Positions 1-8,996 of a stretch of DNA of 64,000 nucleotides are shown here, in pieces. The stretch comes from JBBQZU01 sp038207425 (GTDB taxonomy: Bacteria; Bacteroidota; Bacteroidia; Flavobacteriales_D; Cryomorphaceae). The stretch spans positions 62,001-126,000 of the forward strand of contig JBBQZU010000002.1 in assembly GCA_038207425.1 (NCBI GenBank), in the 5' to 3' direction. Numbering within the stretch: position 1 is the first letter of the stretch; each line of letters begins with the position of its first letter. The position numbers and the translations under genes were made by a program. A model generated the notes under the pieces. It was given only the letters and a program-made list of their open reading frames with translations, was not told the DNA's origin and made no database searches.

Positions 1-1
1 T

Positions 2-700
2 ATTCAACACAGTTTAAAGAAGTTGGGTTACAACGTAGTAGGCGCAGCATCAACAGGCGAAAAAGCGATAGAGCTGGCGCTGGAGTTAAAGCCGGATATA
101 GTTTTGATGGATATCATGCTCAAAGGCGAGCTTACAGGAATAGATGCCGCAGAGGAGATCAGAGCTACTGCAAACATACCCGTCATTTACCTCACAGCTT
201 ATGCTGATGAAGGCACCCTATCAAGGGCAAAAGTTACAGAACCGTACGGTTACATCATAAAGCCATTTAAAGAGATTGATATTCATACATCTATCGAAAT
301 GGCTATTTATAAACATCAAAAAGAGTCAGAGGTTAGGAAAGAGAGAGACTTTCTATACTCGATAGTGGAGAATAAAGAGTCGCGGGATTTCATTTTTGTA
401 AAATCAAATTCCAGACTTGTTAAGCTTAAAACAAGCGATATTTATTTTGTAGAAGCACTTAAAGACTATGTGGTAATCAATGCGCTTAACACACGCTACA
501 CCATTCATTCTACAATGAAAGAGATCGAGAAGAAGCTACCCGCTGAAGATTTTATCAGAGTACACCGATCATTTATTGTAAGGCTTGATAAGATTGCTGC
601 GATTGAGCAGCCTAATCTGATACTGGAAAACGACAAAAAAGTAATACCCATTGGGGGTTCGTACAAGGACGATCTCAACAACAGAATTAATCTGGTTTAA
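2..700 (+). CDS. LytTR-family response regulator (5' truncated by window edge)
   Basis: This is a two-component response regulator whose first residues lie upstream of the window. The reading frame is open from base 2, and a TTG at 23 is only an internal Leu. The receiver domain covers the first ~105 residues visible: the phospho-acceptor Asp is in 'LMDIML', the conserved Thr in 'YLTAYAD' and the Lys in 'IIKPF'. The missing N-terminus should carry the acidic pair. After a short linker, a LytTR DNA-binding domain (about 'FIFVKSNSRLVKLK' to the end, with 'FIRVHRSFIV') follows. This is the AlgR/AgrA/LytR architecture, which usually binds imperfect direct repeats upstream of target promoters. The partner kinase is probably upstream, out of view. 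The stop codon overlaps that of rnr by 4 nt on the opposite strand. Confidence 0.9.
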   Translation: MQHSLKKLGYNVVGAASTGEKAIELALELKPDIVLMDIMLKGELTGIDAAEEIRATANIPVIYLTAYADEGTLSRAKVTEPYGYIIKPFKEIDIHTSIEMAIYKHQKESEVRKERDFLYSIVENKESRDFIFVKSNSRLVKLKTSDIYFVEALKDYVVINALNTRYTIHSTMKEIEKKLPAEDFIRVHRSFIVRLDKIAAIEQPNLILENDKKVIPIGGSYKDDLNNRINLV

Positions 701-2847
701 ACGAGCCTGAAGTCTAGCTGCTTCCGAATCAGATCAGCCCCGTTTACTTTCACCTTTACGCTGTCGCCAAACTCAAATACCTGCTTGTACTTCAAGCCTA
801 TAATCTGATGTTTCTTTTCATCATATTTGTAGACATCGTCACGTAAAGTATTAAGTGGTACCAAGCCTTCGCATTTATTATCTTCGAGTTCAACGTAGAT
901 ACCCCACCTCGTGAGACCGCTTATATTTCCTCGAAACACTTCGCCTATTTTGTCAAGCATATACTCCACTTGTTTATATTTTATGGATGATCGCTCTGCA
1001 TCGGCAGCGCGTTTTTCCATATTGGAGGAGTGTTTGCAGAGCTGCTCCAATTCATCAGCTTTTGCCGAAGGGCCACCGTGGATATAAAGCTCAAGTAACC
1101 GATGAGCAAGTACATCCGGGTATCTTCTTATTGGCGAAGTGAAATGGGTATAAAATTCAAAAGCCAGCCCGTAATGACCTATGTTTTCGGTGGTGTATAC
1201 TGCTTTTGACATAGCCCGAATTGACATCTGCTTTACAATATCTTCTTCAGGTTGATCCTTGAGTTGCTTCATCAGATCATTCAGCGCAAAAGAAGCTTTC
1301 TCAGGATCTACGCTCTTAAGCTTGTATCCAAGCCTACCAACAAAATCCCTGAGTGTTTTTAGCTTTTCAGGGTCTGGAAGGTCATGTATGCGATACACGA
1401 ATGTCTTAGGCTTATTTCCTTTTCCGGGAGAGCCAATAGAAGTGGCAACTTCACGGTTGGCTAGCAACATAAATTCTTCGATGAGCCAATTGGCTTCCTT
1501 CATCACCTTTTGATAGACACCAATTGGCTTGCCCTTATCATCAAGCTTGAACTTGATCTCTATTCCTCCGAATTCTAGCGCGCCTGAAGCCATTCGCTTC
1601 TTTCGCATATCAGTGGCCCACCGGTGAAGTCTGAGTATTTCATCAGCAAAATCGCCCTTTTGGGTTTCAATTACCCTTTGGGCATCTTCATAAGAAAATC
1701 GCCTGTTGCTGCGAATTATGGTTTTACCAAACCACTTTTTATTGATATTTCCATTTGCCGAAAGCTCAAAAACCGCCGACATACAAAGCTTGTCTTCATC
1801 GGGCCTCAGAGAGCAAACAAAATTTGAAAGTACCTCGGGCAACATAGGTACTACGCGATCAACAAGATACACAGAGGTAGCCCTTTTCACTGCTTCCTGA
1901 TCAAGAATGCTTCCGGGCTTCAGGTAATGTGATACATCTGCAATATGAACACCCACTTCGTAATCGCCATTATCCAGCGCTTTAATGCTAATAGCATCAT
2001 CAAAGTCTTTTGCATCCTCAGGATCGATTGTAAAGGTAGTTACAGCCCTAAAGTCTTGTCTTTTTGCAATTTCTTCCTCTGATATGGATGTATCAATTTT
2101 GTTTGCTTCATCGAGAACAGCATCAGGAAATTCAAAGGGTAAGCCGAATTCAATGAGAATGGCGTGCATTTCCACTTCATTATTGCCCGGGTCACCGAGC
2201 ACCGTTACTATTTCGCCAAACGGAGCCCTGTCAGGATCGGTCCAATCAAGCAATTTCACAATTACTTTTTGTCCGTTGCGCGCACCGTTAATTTTTGTGG
2301 GATCAATGAAGAAATCAACGTGAAGTTTGCCGCTAGTTGGAACTACAAAAGCTTTGCGTCCTGATATTTCAAGAACTCCAACATACTGCTCAGCTCCGCG
2401 TGAAATTACATTCACTACTTTACCTTCAATACTACCACGCCTGCTACCGGTAACGCTTACTTGTACTAAATCTCCCTGCAGGGCAAATCCTGTGGCGCTT
2501 TCGGGTATGTATATGTCTGCTTGCATTCCTTCAACCCTTACATAAGCTGCGCCGGATTTAATAAAATCAATCACTCCAGGAGTTAATGCCAATTGAGAAG
2601 GGTGTATGCTGAATTTGCCGGTATCAGGCTGTACCAGAATTTGGAGCTCCACAAGCTGATTGAGGAAAGACATCACCTGCTTGCGCATTTCCCCATCGGT
2701 AACTCCAAGCATTGCTGAAACTTGCTTGTAATTGAAAACCTGATCTGGATTTGCCCTGAATAATGTGGTAATATCACCGCGCAAAGAAGAATAGGATGTG
2801 CTATGATTCTTTTGCTCCCGGTGTTTCTTGCTATTTTTATTTCCCAT
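697..2847 (-). CDS. rnr: Ribonuclease R
   Basis: This is a 3'-5' processive exoribonuclease of the RNB/RNase II superfamily, 716 aa from the start chosen here. An N-terminal winged-helix/cold-shock region (about 1-220) precedes the RNB catalytic domain, whose metal-binding Asp cluster is in 'DPEDAKDFDDA' (about residue 280). The family signature 'HIADVSHYLKPGS' follows, and a C-terminal S1 RNA-binding domain begins near 'GEVFRGNISGLTRWG'. It degrades structured mRNA and rRNA fragments. I take the ATG at 2847, which gives a basic 'MGNKNSKKHREQ' start. An upstream in-frame ATG at 2889 would add 14 residues unlike the family. It is transcribed toward the LytTR gene and the two stop codons overlap. 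Confidence 0.95.
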   Translation of the reverse strand: MGNKNSKKHREQKNHSTSYSSLRGDITTLFRANPDQVFNYKQVSAMLGVTDGEMRKQVMSFLNQLVELQILVQPDTGKFSIHPSQLALTPGVIDFIKSGAAYVRVEGMQADIYIPESATGFALQGDLVQVSVTGSRRGSIEGKVVNVISRGAEQYVGVLEISGRKAFVVPTSGKLHVDFFIDPTKINGARNGQKVIVKLLDWTDPDRAPFGEIVTVLGDPGNNEVEMHAILIEFGLPFEFPDAVLDEANKIDTSISEEEIAKRQDFRAVTTFTIDPEDAKDFDDAISIKALDNGDYEVGVHIADVSHYLKPGSILDQEAVKRATSVYLVDRVVPMLPEVLSNFVCSLRPDEDKLCMSAVFELSANGNINKKWFGKTIIRSNRRFSYEDAQRVIETQKGDFADEILRLHRWATDMRKKRMASGALEFGGIEIKFKLDDKGKPIGVYQKVMKEANWLIEEFMLLANREVATSIGSPGKGNKPKTFVYRIHDLPDPEKLKTLRDFVGRLGYKLKSVDPEKASFALNDLMKQLKDQPEEDIVKQMSIRAMSKAVYTTENIGHYGLAFEFYTHFTSPIRRYPDVLAHRLLELYIHGGPSAKADELEQLCKHSSNMEKRAADAERSSIKYKQVEYMLDKIGEVFRGNISGLTRWGIYVELEDNKCEGLVPLNTLRDDVYKYDEKKHQIIGLKYKQVFEFGDSVKVKVNGADLIRKQLDFRLV

Positions 2848-2955
2848 ATATCGCCACAAGGTACAGCATGACAAATTACTATGCGCCAAATGCTATAGGT
2901 ATCTATTAACAACCTGATGCCAATATACGGCTGATGAATTGATAGGCAGACGTTC

Positions 2956-2985
2956 TTGCATCATGATACCATAATGTTATATTTG
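2956..2985 (+). promoter_or_regulatory. Consensus Bacteroidota promoter of the ferritin gene
   Basis: TTG at 2956-2958 is followed after exactly 19 nt by TATATTTG at 2978-2985. This matches the Bacteroidota primary-sigma consensus (TTG, 19-21 nt, TAnnTTTG). The ATG at 2998 lies 12 nt downstream, so the leader is very short. The box position also argues that the ferritin starts at 2998 and not at the in-frame TTG at 2956, which is itself the -33 element. Confidence 0.65.
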
Positions 2986-2997
2986 AAAGAAAAAGCC

Positions 2998-3498
2998 ATG
3001 CTTTCAAAAACTATAGAAAAAGCCCTCAACGGACAAATTGAAGTAGAAGCAACATCATCTCAATTCTATCTTGCTATGGCCTCTTGGGCTGAGACCGAGG
3101 GATTTAATGGAGTGTCAATGTTCCTTTACAGGCATAGTGATGAAGAACGCCTTCATATGCTAAAACTAATTAAATATATAAACAGCCGAGGAGGTAAGGC
3201 AAGCATACCGGCACTTAGCAAACCACCGGGCAAATTTGAGTCAGTGCAGGAAATATTTAAACTACTGTTTGAGCACGAAACTAAGGTGACGCAGGAAATT
3301 AACGGGGTGGTGGAAATTTGCTTGAAAGAAAAAGATTATACTACCCATAATTTCATGCAATGGTATGTATCGGAGCAGATTGAAGAGGAGTCTCTAGCCC
3401 GAAATATCCTCGACAAACTCTCCTTGATCGGCAATGATAAAGGAGGACTCTACCTTTTCGATCGCGATCTTGGAAATTTAAACACAACGAAAGTGTAA
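2998..3498 (+). CDS. ftnA: Bacterial non-haem ferritin
   Basis: This is an iron-storage ferritin of 166 aa, the usual size for FtnA. It oxidises Fe(II) at a di-iron ferroxidase centre and stores ferric mineral in a 24-mer cage. Counting from the ATG at 2998, all expected ferroxidase ligands fall at canonical positions: E17, E50, H53, E94, Q127 and E130. That correspondence supports this start over the longer reading frame beginning at 2956. It stands alone, with a consensus promoter directly upstream (2956-2985) and 132 nt of non-coding sequence after it. I see no Fur-type palindrome close to the promoter. It probably limits Fenton chemistry, though its place next to rnr is likely incidental. 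Confidence 0.95.
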   Translation: MLSKTIEKALNGQIEVEATSSQFYLAMASWAETEGFNGVSMFLYRHSDEERLHMLKLIKYINSRGGKASIPALSKPPGKFESVQEIFKLLFEHETKVTQEINGVVEICLKEKDYTTHNFMQWYVSEQIEEESLARNILDKLSLIGNDKGGLYLFDRDLGNLNTTKV

Positions 3499-3630
3499 CA
3501 TCATTGGCACGTTTTATCGTAGACTGCAGCAGGTCTTATCAATGTTGCCCGGTTGAAAACAAGATTTCACGTAGGCAATAGACCATTTCTTAACCCCTTA
3601 ACTTAGCCGGAAGTTCGTGCTTTACGGTGT

Positions 3631-4161
3631 ATGAAGAAACTTCATTTAATCATATTTGGTCTACTGGCATTTCAGCTCAAAGGCCAGCAACTGCCCAACT
3701 TCGAAGAGAAGGATACGGGAGCTATGGTTAAGGCGAGTTACATTTACAATTTTGCTAAGCTTGTTGATTGGCCTTCAGATAATAAGAAGGGCAATTTTAT
3801 TATATCTGTTATGGGCGGTGGTAATCTGCACCAGGAGCTGGTTAAGAAGTATAACACGAAGCAAATAGGCAGCCAGCAAATCGAAATCCGCAAACTCTCA
3901 AAGACATTGCAAGTAAGTCGATGTCATGTGCTGTTTGTCGGAAAGGAGTATTTCGACTTTCTGCCTGAACTAGCAGAAGCATTAAAGAACGAAGCAACAC
4001 TAATTGTTTCTGAAGGCAGCGACGCACTCAATCGTGGCGCTGCGCTAAGCTTTGTAGTTATTGACAGCAACTGGAAGTACGAGTTGAACGAATCAAATGC
4101 GCTTACGCGAAAACTGTTTATTACATCAACCCTTAAAAGCCTGGCTCTGAGAGTTATTTAG
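3631..4161 (+). CDS. YfiR-family (DUF4154) periplasmic protein
   Basis: This is a 176-aa secreted protein with an N-terminal signal peptide ending near 'LKGQQ'. The mature part carries the YfiR/DUF4154 hallmark 'ASYIYNFAKLVDWP' at about residues 32-46 and the later 'CHVLFVG' strand. In Pseudomonas YfiR is a periplasmic inhibitor of a diguanylate cyclase. In Bacteroidota, DUF4154 genes commonly precede two-component or phosphatase genes, and here the partner is likely the HAMP-SpoIIE membrane protein two genes downstream. It is separated from the TPR gene by 2 nt, so the three genes form an operon. Its ligand is unknown. A role as a periplasmic sensor of the SpoIIE protein's extracytoplasmic loop is inference. 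Confidence 0.8.
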   Translation: MKKLHLIIFGLLAFQLKGQQLPNFEEKDTGAMVKASYIYNFAKLVDWPSDNKKGNFIISVMGGGNLHQELVKKYNTKQIGSQQIEIRKLSKTLQVSRCHVLFVGKEYFDFLPELAEALKNEATLIVSEGSDALNRGAALSFVVIDSNWKYELNESNALTRKLFITSTLKSLALRVI

Positions 4162-4163
4162 AA

Positions 4164-5072
4164 ATGATTCGGCATCTATACATATTATCACTGGCGTTTA
4201 TAACCTTTGGCCTTTCGGCCAAGGCCCAGTCCTTAGATGAGCTTCTTAAGAATGCCTATCTGGAGAATGAAAAGGGCAATTATTCAGAAGCAGAGGCTTA
4301 TATCAATGACGCTATTGCCATTAAAAAAGGTCAATCAAGTGAATTGGCCTGGCATATAAGAGGTTTTATCTACAAGGATATTTATGCGGAAGTGGACCAA
4401 GCTGTGCGCACTAGCAAAGCAAGAGAAAAAGCTGTGGAGTCATTATTCAAGTCGATAGAACTCGATTTGGCTCACGAGATTTACGAGAGTAATTCACGCG
4501 CACTCAAGTACCTTTCTATATCGTATTACAATGATGCATCAGAGATACTCAGGGAAAGAAAACCGACTGAGCTGGCTGATGCTGAGAAATATTATGAGAG
4601 TTATAAGAATATTACACTGAAACTATATCCAGATAGCAATTTTACCCAAAATGATATTCTTTTCCTTCTTTCATTAGCTACAGCGAACAGAAAGATTTAT
4701 GAGTCAGACCGTAAAGCCAATGAGCTATATTGGCATATGACAAATAAAACATTAGATCGTGTACTAGAAATGGATCCTTTAAATTACCCGGCTTACTATT
4801 CTCTTGGTGTGTCATACTACAACAAAGGAGCCAATAATCTTGAAAAACTTGTAGAAGCAGATATTGCAGACATTGTAAAAATTCAGGGCGAAAGTATACG
4901 GAGTATAAAAGTGGCGCTTCCATTTATGTTGCGGGCCTACGAAATAAATCCTGAAAGCATAGAAACTGTGAAGGGTATAAAATGGATACACTTCAATCTT
5001 GACAATAAAGAAGAGCACGAGTTATACGACAAGAAGCACCGGGAGATGGAACTTAATCGTCTCAAAAATTAA
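4164..5072 (+). CDS. Secreted TPR-repeat protein
   Basis: This 302-aa protein has a cleavable signal peptide ('MIRHLYILSLAFITFG', cleavage after 'AKAQ'). The remainder is helical with tetratricopeptide-like repeats, seen for example around residues 23-60 ('AYLENEKGNYSEAEAYI') and 200-250 ('YPAYYSLGVSYYNKGANNL'). Such proteins are periplasmic scaffolds in Bacteroidota. It lies between the YfiR-like gene (2 nt upstream) and the SpoIIE phosphatase gene (6 nt downstream), so it probably serves the same signalling complex, for instance by bridging YfiR to the phosphatase's periplasmic domain. I cannot assign a more exact function. Confidence 0.75.
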   Translation: MIRHLYILSLAFITFGLSAKAQSLDELLKNAYLENEKGNYSEAEAYINDAIAIKKGQSSELAWHIRGFIYKDIYAEVDQAVRTSKAREKAVESLFKSIELDLAHEIYESNSRALKYLSISYYNDASEILRERKPTELADAEKYYESYKNITLKLYPDSNFTQNDILFLLSLATANRKIYESDRKANELYWHMTNKTLDRVLEMDPLNYPAYYSLGVSYYNKGANNLEKLVEADIADIVKIQGESIRSIKVALPFMLRAYEINPESIETVKGIKWIHFNLDNKEEHELYDKKHREMELNRLKN

Positions 5073-5078
5073 GTTGGA

Positions 5079-6905
5079 ATGAAATTCACCATAGCACGCA
5101 AAATTGGATTCGGTTTTGCCGCAGTTTTAATAACAACCTTGGTGGTGTTTTTCCTAACCTACGACACGCTCAAAACCGGAAGGTCGATCAACGACAAAAT
5201 CAACGAACAGTACAATCCCTCAATTTCCGCGCTCGAACAACTCAAGAGTACTGTACTCAGATCAAGAACATCTATTACGGCATGGGCATTTCACCAATCA
5301 CGAGAAGACACCAAGGAGAAACTCGTACTGGTGCAGATGATAAACGACGAAATTCCTTCTCTCAAATTCGGAATTGATACACTTAGTACCGATTGGAGCG
5401 ATGGCGAGCGCAGAAGAAAAGAGCGCATTTATAAATTACTAGACGAGCTGCTTGCCACGTATTCTGTTGTGCAAACCACACTGAAAGACATGAGGAGTTA
5501 TGACGATGCCCAGGCGCGTTTTGAGATGAACGATTATGTTGAAGAAGACGGGCTTATTTACGCGAAATCAGCTGAGGTGATCGACGCACTGAATGAGCTA
5601 ATCGCTGATCAGCGCAGCAATACTACCAATGATAGCATTGAGATGATCAAGGCTTTTAATACATTGGAGAGCTATCTCAGGTACATGAGCGCAATCTTAT
5701 TCATGTTCGGAGTTGTGATAGCAACCATTACAGTTCGCAGCATTGTAAAACCTGTGCGTAAGCTAAGGGAAATCCTGCTGAGCTTATCGAAGGGTATTAT
5801 TCCTGAGCATGCTGAAGTAAATACCGGTGATGAAATTGGCGAAATGAGCAAGGCACTCGACCTACTTGTTCAGGGTTTGCGGCGCACCACAGAATTTTCG
5901 AGGCAAGTCGGATATGGCAATTTTGAGATCGACTATCAGCCACTGTCTGATGACGATGTATTGGGTAAAGCCTTGATGAGCATGCGTGATGGATTGCGCG
6001 AAAGCGAATTGCAAAAGCTGGAAAACGAAAGAATTCTAGAAGAGAAAGTGGAAGAAAGAACCAAGGAGGTTGTAAAACAAAAGAATAAAATAGAAAAACA
6101 AAATCAGCAGCGTAAAGAGCTGCTTGACAATATCACTGCCAGCATTCGATACGCTAAAAGCCTTCAGGATGCAATACTTCCTTCAGCGCAGTATATTAAT
6201 TCTTTGCTTCCGGAAAACTTCATATTCTTTAAACCAAAGGACATCGTTTCAGGCGATTTCTACTACCTGGCACAGCGAAAAGACAAGATATTATTTGCGG
6301 CGGTGGACTGCACCGGTCATGGTGTTCCTGGTGCTTTTATGAGCCTTGTTGGGCACAATGCCTTAAGCAGAGCAGTAAGCGAGAGTCAGGATTTTGACCC
6401 TGCATCAATGCTAATGAGCCTAAGTAAATACGCAGCAAAAGCACTGAACCGAACGGCAGAGTCAATATCAGGTCGCGATGGAATGGATATAGCGCTCTGC
6501 ATATATGAGCCTTCTGCGGGCACCCTTCAATATGCAGGAGCTTTCTGCCCTCTGTATATTGTGCGCAATGGTGAGATCATAGTCTATCAACCTGATAAAA
6601 TTGTTATTGGCTCAATTGAGAAAAATGACAAGATGTTTGAAACAAAAACAATTCAGCTTGAGCATGGTGACATGATTTATGTATTCTCCGATGGCTATGC
6701 CGACCAGTTTGGGGGCAATCAAGGCCGCAAATTGATGAGAGCCAATTTCAGAGAAATGCTTAGGTCTATGGCCGGAAAGTCTTGTTCTGAACAGCATGAA
6801 TTTCTTAGTTCCAATCTCGAAACATGGCGAAGAGGCCAACAATCAGTTGCGGAGCAGGTTGACGATATTCTGGTTATGGGAGTAAGACACATAAGCAGGA
6901 ATTAA
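5079..6905 (+). CDS. HAMP-SpoIIE (PP2C-type) membrane serine phosphatase
   Basis: This is a 608-aa membrane signalling protein. A first transmembrane helix (about 9-28) and a second (about 197-216) flank a helical periplasmic sensor region of ~170 residues. A HAMP domain (about 217-268), a charged coiled coil (about 310-350, 'EEKVEERTKEVVKQKNK') and a PP2C/SpoIIE domain (about 375-605) follow. Metal-binding Asp residues appear in 'IVSGDFYYL', 'AAVDCTGHGVPGAFMS' and 'VFSDGYADQFGG'. These proteins dephosphorylate anti-anti-sigma/STAS-type partners in partner-switching or related pathways, but no STAS or anti-sigma gene is in this window. It is the last gene of the YfiR-TPR-SpoIIE operon. Its stop overlaps the stop of the convergent universal stress gene by 4 nt. 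Confidence 0.88.
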   Translation: MKFTIARKIGFGFAAVLITTLVVFFLTYDTLKTGRSINDKINEQYNPSISALEQLKSTVLRSRTSITAWAFHQSREDTKEKLVLVQMINDEIPSLKFGIDTLSTDWSDGERRRKERIYKLLDELLATYSVVQTTLKDMRSYDDAQARFEMNDYVEEDGLIYAKSAEVIDALNELIADQRSNTTNDSIEMIKAFNTLESYLRYMSAILFMFGVVIATITVRSIVKPVRKLREILLSLSKGIIPEHAEVNTGDEIGEMSKALDLLVQGLRRTTEFSRQVGYGNFEIDYQPLSDDDVLGKALMSMRDGLRESELQKLENERILEEKVEERTKEVVKQKNKIEKQNQQRKELLDNITASIRYAKSLQDAILPSAQYINSLLPENFIFFKPKDIVSGDFYYLAQRKDKILFAAVDCTGHGVPGAFMSLVGHNALSRAVSESQDFDPASMLMSLSKYAAKALNRTAESISGRDGMDIALCIYEPSAGTLQYAGAFCPLYIVRNGEIIVYQPDKIVIGSIEKNDKMFETKTIQLEHGDMIYVFSDGYADQFGGNQGRKLMRANFREMLRSMAGKSCSEQHEFLSSNLETWRRGQQSVAEQVDDILVMGVRHISRN

Positions 6906-7744
6906 CCCGCACCAATGTATGCGCCAAATATACTTGCTGTAGTCGTTTCCTTCGGATTTACCACTATTACCGGAGTATGCTCTTTGTTGGTAATAATATT
7001 CTGAACGTAGTTGCCACCAAAAAGATGTGCAAAACTGCTACCCGGCAGGTTCATTATCACAATAAGATCGGCTTTAAGATCATTTGCGTACTTCAGTACC
7101 GCTTCATCGAAATCATCACTTTTTTCTTCGCTGATATGTGTGGTATAGGGAATGCCTAGATCGTCAAAAAAGCTTTTTGCATAGTTCATATTGCGCTCAA
7201 TTTGATTTTTAAGAAAATCATCTGTTTCGCCAGGAACTATAATGTGTACCCTTGAATTAAAGTATTTTGCGGCTGATGCTACGATGTTTAGCTTTTGCTT
7301 GGTTTCTTTATAAAGATCGAGAGGCACTACAATGTCATCATAGCCATTCGGCCCAATTGGTTTTTCCTGAACTACAACAAATGGAATTTTACCGCTTGTA
7401 ATTATTCTAAGAACCCTGCTTCCTGTTATAAACTGCATACCTCTTAAACCGTGCGTACCCATTACAACCAGTGATGCATCAGTTTCTTCTGCCAACTCCG
7501 TCACGTCCTCATAAATAGTACCCACGCGCGCCATCGTGTCCACACTGAAATTATAGTCTTGAAGGGTCAATTTTTGTGCTAAAGTGAGCTTAATTTTTGC
7601 TTCTTCCAGGAAATCGGTTCTTGGTACAATATGTACCAACAATACCCTACTATCTGTTGTCTGAGCAATTTTAATTGCATGATTTAGAGCGGTTTGACCC
7701 ACTTTAGAGAAGTCGGTGGGTACTATGATTAGTTTCTTTTTCAT
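6902..7744 (-). CDS. Tandem universal stress protein (two Usp domains)
   Basis: This 280-aa cytoplasmic protein has two Usp/UspA domains, about 1-145 and 146-270. The first starts with 'KLIIVPTDFSKVGQTAL' and keeps the ATP-binding glycine motif in 'MGTHGLRGMQFITGS'. The second contains 'VIMNLPGSSFAHLFGGN', a more divergent version, so nucleotide binding by domain 2 is uncertain. Tandem UspE-like proteins are associated with stress and starvation survival. It is monocistronic. A likely promoter lies just upstream (7773-7801, minus strand), and the gene runs convergently into the SpoIIE gene. Confidence 0.9.
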   Translation of the reverse strand: MKKKLIIVPTDFSKVGQTALNHAIKIAQTTDSRVLLVHIVPRTDFLEEAKIKLTLAQKLTLQDYNFSVDTMARVGTIYEDVTELAEETDASLVVMGTHGLRGMQFITGSRVLRIITSGKIPFVVVQEKPIGPNGYDDIVVPLDLYKETKQKLNIVASAAKYFNSRVHIIVPGETDDFLKNQIERNMNYAKSFFDDLGIPYTTHISEEKSDDFDEAVLKYANDLKADLIVIMNLPGSSFAHLFGGNYVQNIITNKEHTPVIVVNPKETTTASIFGAYIGAG

Positions 7745-7772
7745 GTAGTATAGTTAGGATACTTTCGCGGGC

Positions 7773-7801
7773 TAAATATAATTGAAAATGTGCCCATTCA
7801 A
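7773..7801 (-). promoter_or_regulatory. Probable promoter of the universal stress gene
   Basis: Read on the minus strand, TTG (complement of 7799-7801) is followed after 18 nt by TATATTTA (complement of 7773-7780). This is a one-base departure from TAnnTTTG with a slightly short spacer. The start codon is 28 nt further downstream. Confidence 0.4.
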
Positions 7802-7870
7802 TTCGGGGTGAAAGAATATCTGGCCAAATGGGTGATCGTTCATTCTCCGCGTTGGTAATCAGCCATTAAC

Positions 7871-7898
7871 AAAAAAGGTCTGCATTTGCAGACCTTTT
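7871..7898 (-). terminator. Intrinsic terminator of tRNA-Asn
   Basis: The hairpin has the arms AAGGTCTGC and GCAGACCTT around an ATTT loop, flanked by A6 and T5 runs. It begins 2-3 nt after the 3' end of the minus-strand tRNA gene and ends in a T run on that strand. It could also work in the plus direction. Confidence 0.8.
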
Positions 7899-7900
7899 TG

Positions 7901-7974
7901 CTCCCCCTCTTGGACTCGAACCAAGGACCCTCTGATTAACAGTCAGATGCTCTAACCAACTGAGCTAAGGAGGA
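7901..7974 (-). tRNA. tRNA-Asn (anticodon GTT)
   Basis: The cloverleaf folds fully. The 7-bp acceptor stem pairs TCCTCCT with AGGGGGA, including one G-U pair, with G as discriminator. The D arm is 'GCTCAGTTGGTTAGAGC'. The anticodon stem-loop is TCTGA-CTGTTAA-TCAGA, which puts GTT at positions 34-36. The T arm is CTTGG-TTCGAGT-CCAAG. CCA is not encoded. A rho-independent hairpin follows directly. Confidence 0.97.
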
Positions 7975-8006
7975 GTGATAAACTCAATTTCGGGCTGCAA
8001 TATTAG

Positions 8007-8036
8007 CTGAAAAGTTGGGATTAAGCAATATATTTG
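8007..8036 (+). promoter_or_regulatory. Probable promoter of the PfkB-type kinase
   Basis: CTG at 8007-8009 (one mismatch to TTG), a 19-nt spacer and a perfect TATATTTG at 8029-8036 lie upstream of the ATG at 8051. The arrangement is the same as at the ferritin gene. Confidence 0.5.
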
Positions 8037-8050
8037 AAGAAAATTTCACA

Positions 8051-8980
8051 ATGAGTTTACTAGTAGTTGGTACAGTTGCTTTTGACAAGATATCTACACC
8101 ATTCGGCTCATCCGATAAAATTGTGGGAGGAGCAGCAACATTTATCAGTTTGGCAGCGAGTCATTATACAAAAGAGGTTAATTTGGTTTCTGTGATTGGC
8201 GATGACTTTCCATCTTCATTTCTGAATGAGCTCAGCACACGTAGTATCAACCTCGATGGTCTTGAGATAAAAAAGGGTGAAAAATCCTTCTTTTGGGAAG
8301 GGCGTTATCACTATGACATGAACTCCCGTGATACACTCGACACCCAGCTAAATGTCCTTGCGCAATTTAACCCAGTACTACCCGAAGCATACAGAGACTG
8401 TGATTTTCTGATGCTAGGCAATCTGGCGCCATCCATTCAGCTTTCAATATTGAGTCAGTTGAAATCAAGACCGAAACTTGTTGTACTCGACACAATGAAC
8501 TTTTGGATGGACTCAGCCATGGATGACCTGAAGAAAGTACTTTCTAAGGTAGATGTGCTTGCTATAAATGACGAAGAAACCAGACAACTCAGCGGGGAGT
8601 ATAGCCTTGTAAAAGGCGCAAGGAAAATACTTAAAATGGGTCCGAAATATTTGATTATTAAGAAAGGTGAAAATGGTGCGCTGCTAATGGATCAAACCAA
8701 TATGTTTTATGCTCCCGCTCTGCCTTTAGAAGAAGTTATGGATCCAACCGGTGCCGGGGATACATTCGCAGGTGGGTTTATAGGTTACCTTGCTAATTCA
8801 AGGGATATTTCGTTCGAGAATATGAAGCGAGGTATAATTGTAGGCTCGGCAATGGCAAGTTTTACTGTTGAAAAGTTTGGAACAGAACGCCTTATGTCGC
8901 TTACAGAGAATCAGATTGACCGCCGTATTAAACTCTTCATTGATTTGGTTGATTTTGATATACTGTTGGTAGAAGAATAA
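8051..8980 (+). CDS. PfkB/ribokinase-family sugar or nucleoside kinase
   Basis: This 309-aa ATP-dependent carbohydrate kinase belongs to the PfkB family. The N-terminal substrate-binding glycines are in 'KIVGGAATFISLAASHY'. The C-terminal PfkB signature 'DPTGAGDTFAGGFIGYLA' contains the anion hole and the catalytic Asp. The ATG at 8051 gives the standard beta-strand start 'MSLLVVGTVAFDKI', so the frame upstream of it is non-coding and contains the promoter. Bacteroidota annotations often call this gene a sugar kinase or adenosine-kinase-like protein, and I cannot fix the substrate. It is monocistronic, divergent from tRNA-Asn and convergent with rnhA. Confidence 0.88.
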   Translation: MSLLVVGTVAFDKISTPFGSSDKIVGGAATFISLAASHYTKEVNLVSVIGDDFPSSFLNELSTRSINLDGLEIKKGEKSFFWEGRYHYDMNSRDTLDTQLNVLAQFNPVLPEAYRDCDFLMLGNLAPSIQLSILSQLKSRPKLVVLDTMNFWMDSAMDDLKKVLSKVDVLAINDEETRQLSGEYSLVKGARKILKMGPKYLIIKKGENGALLMDQTNMFYAPALPLEEVMDPTGAGDTFAGGFIGYLANSRDISFENMKRGIIVGSAMASFTVEKFGTERLMSLTENQIDRRIKLFIDLVDFDILLVEE

Positions 8981-8996
8981 AGAATTGCTAGAACAG

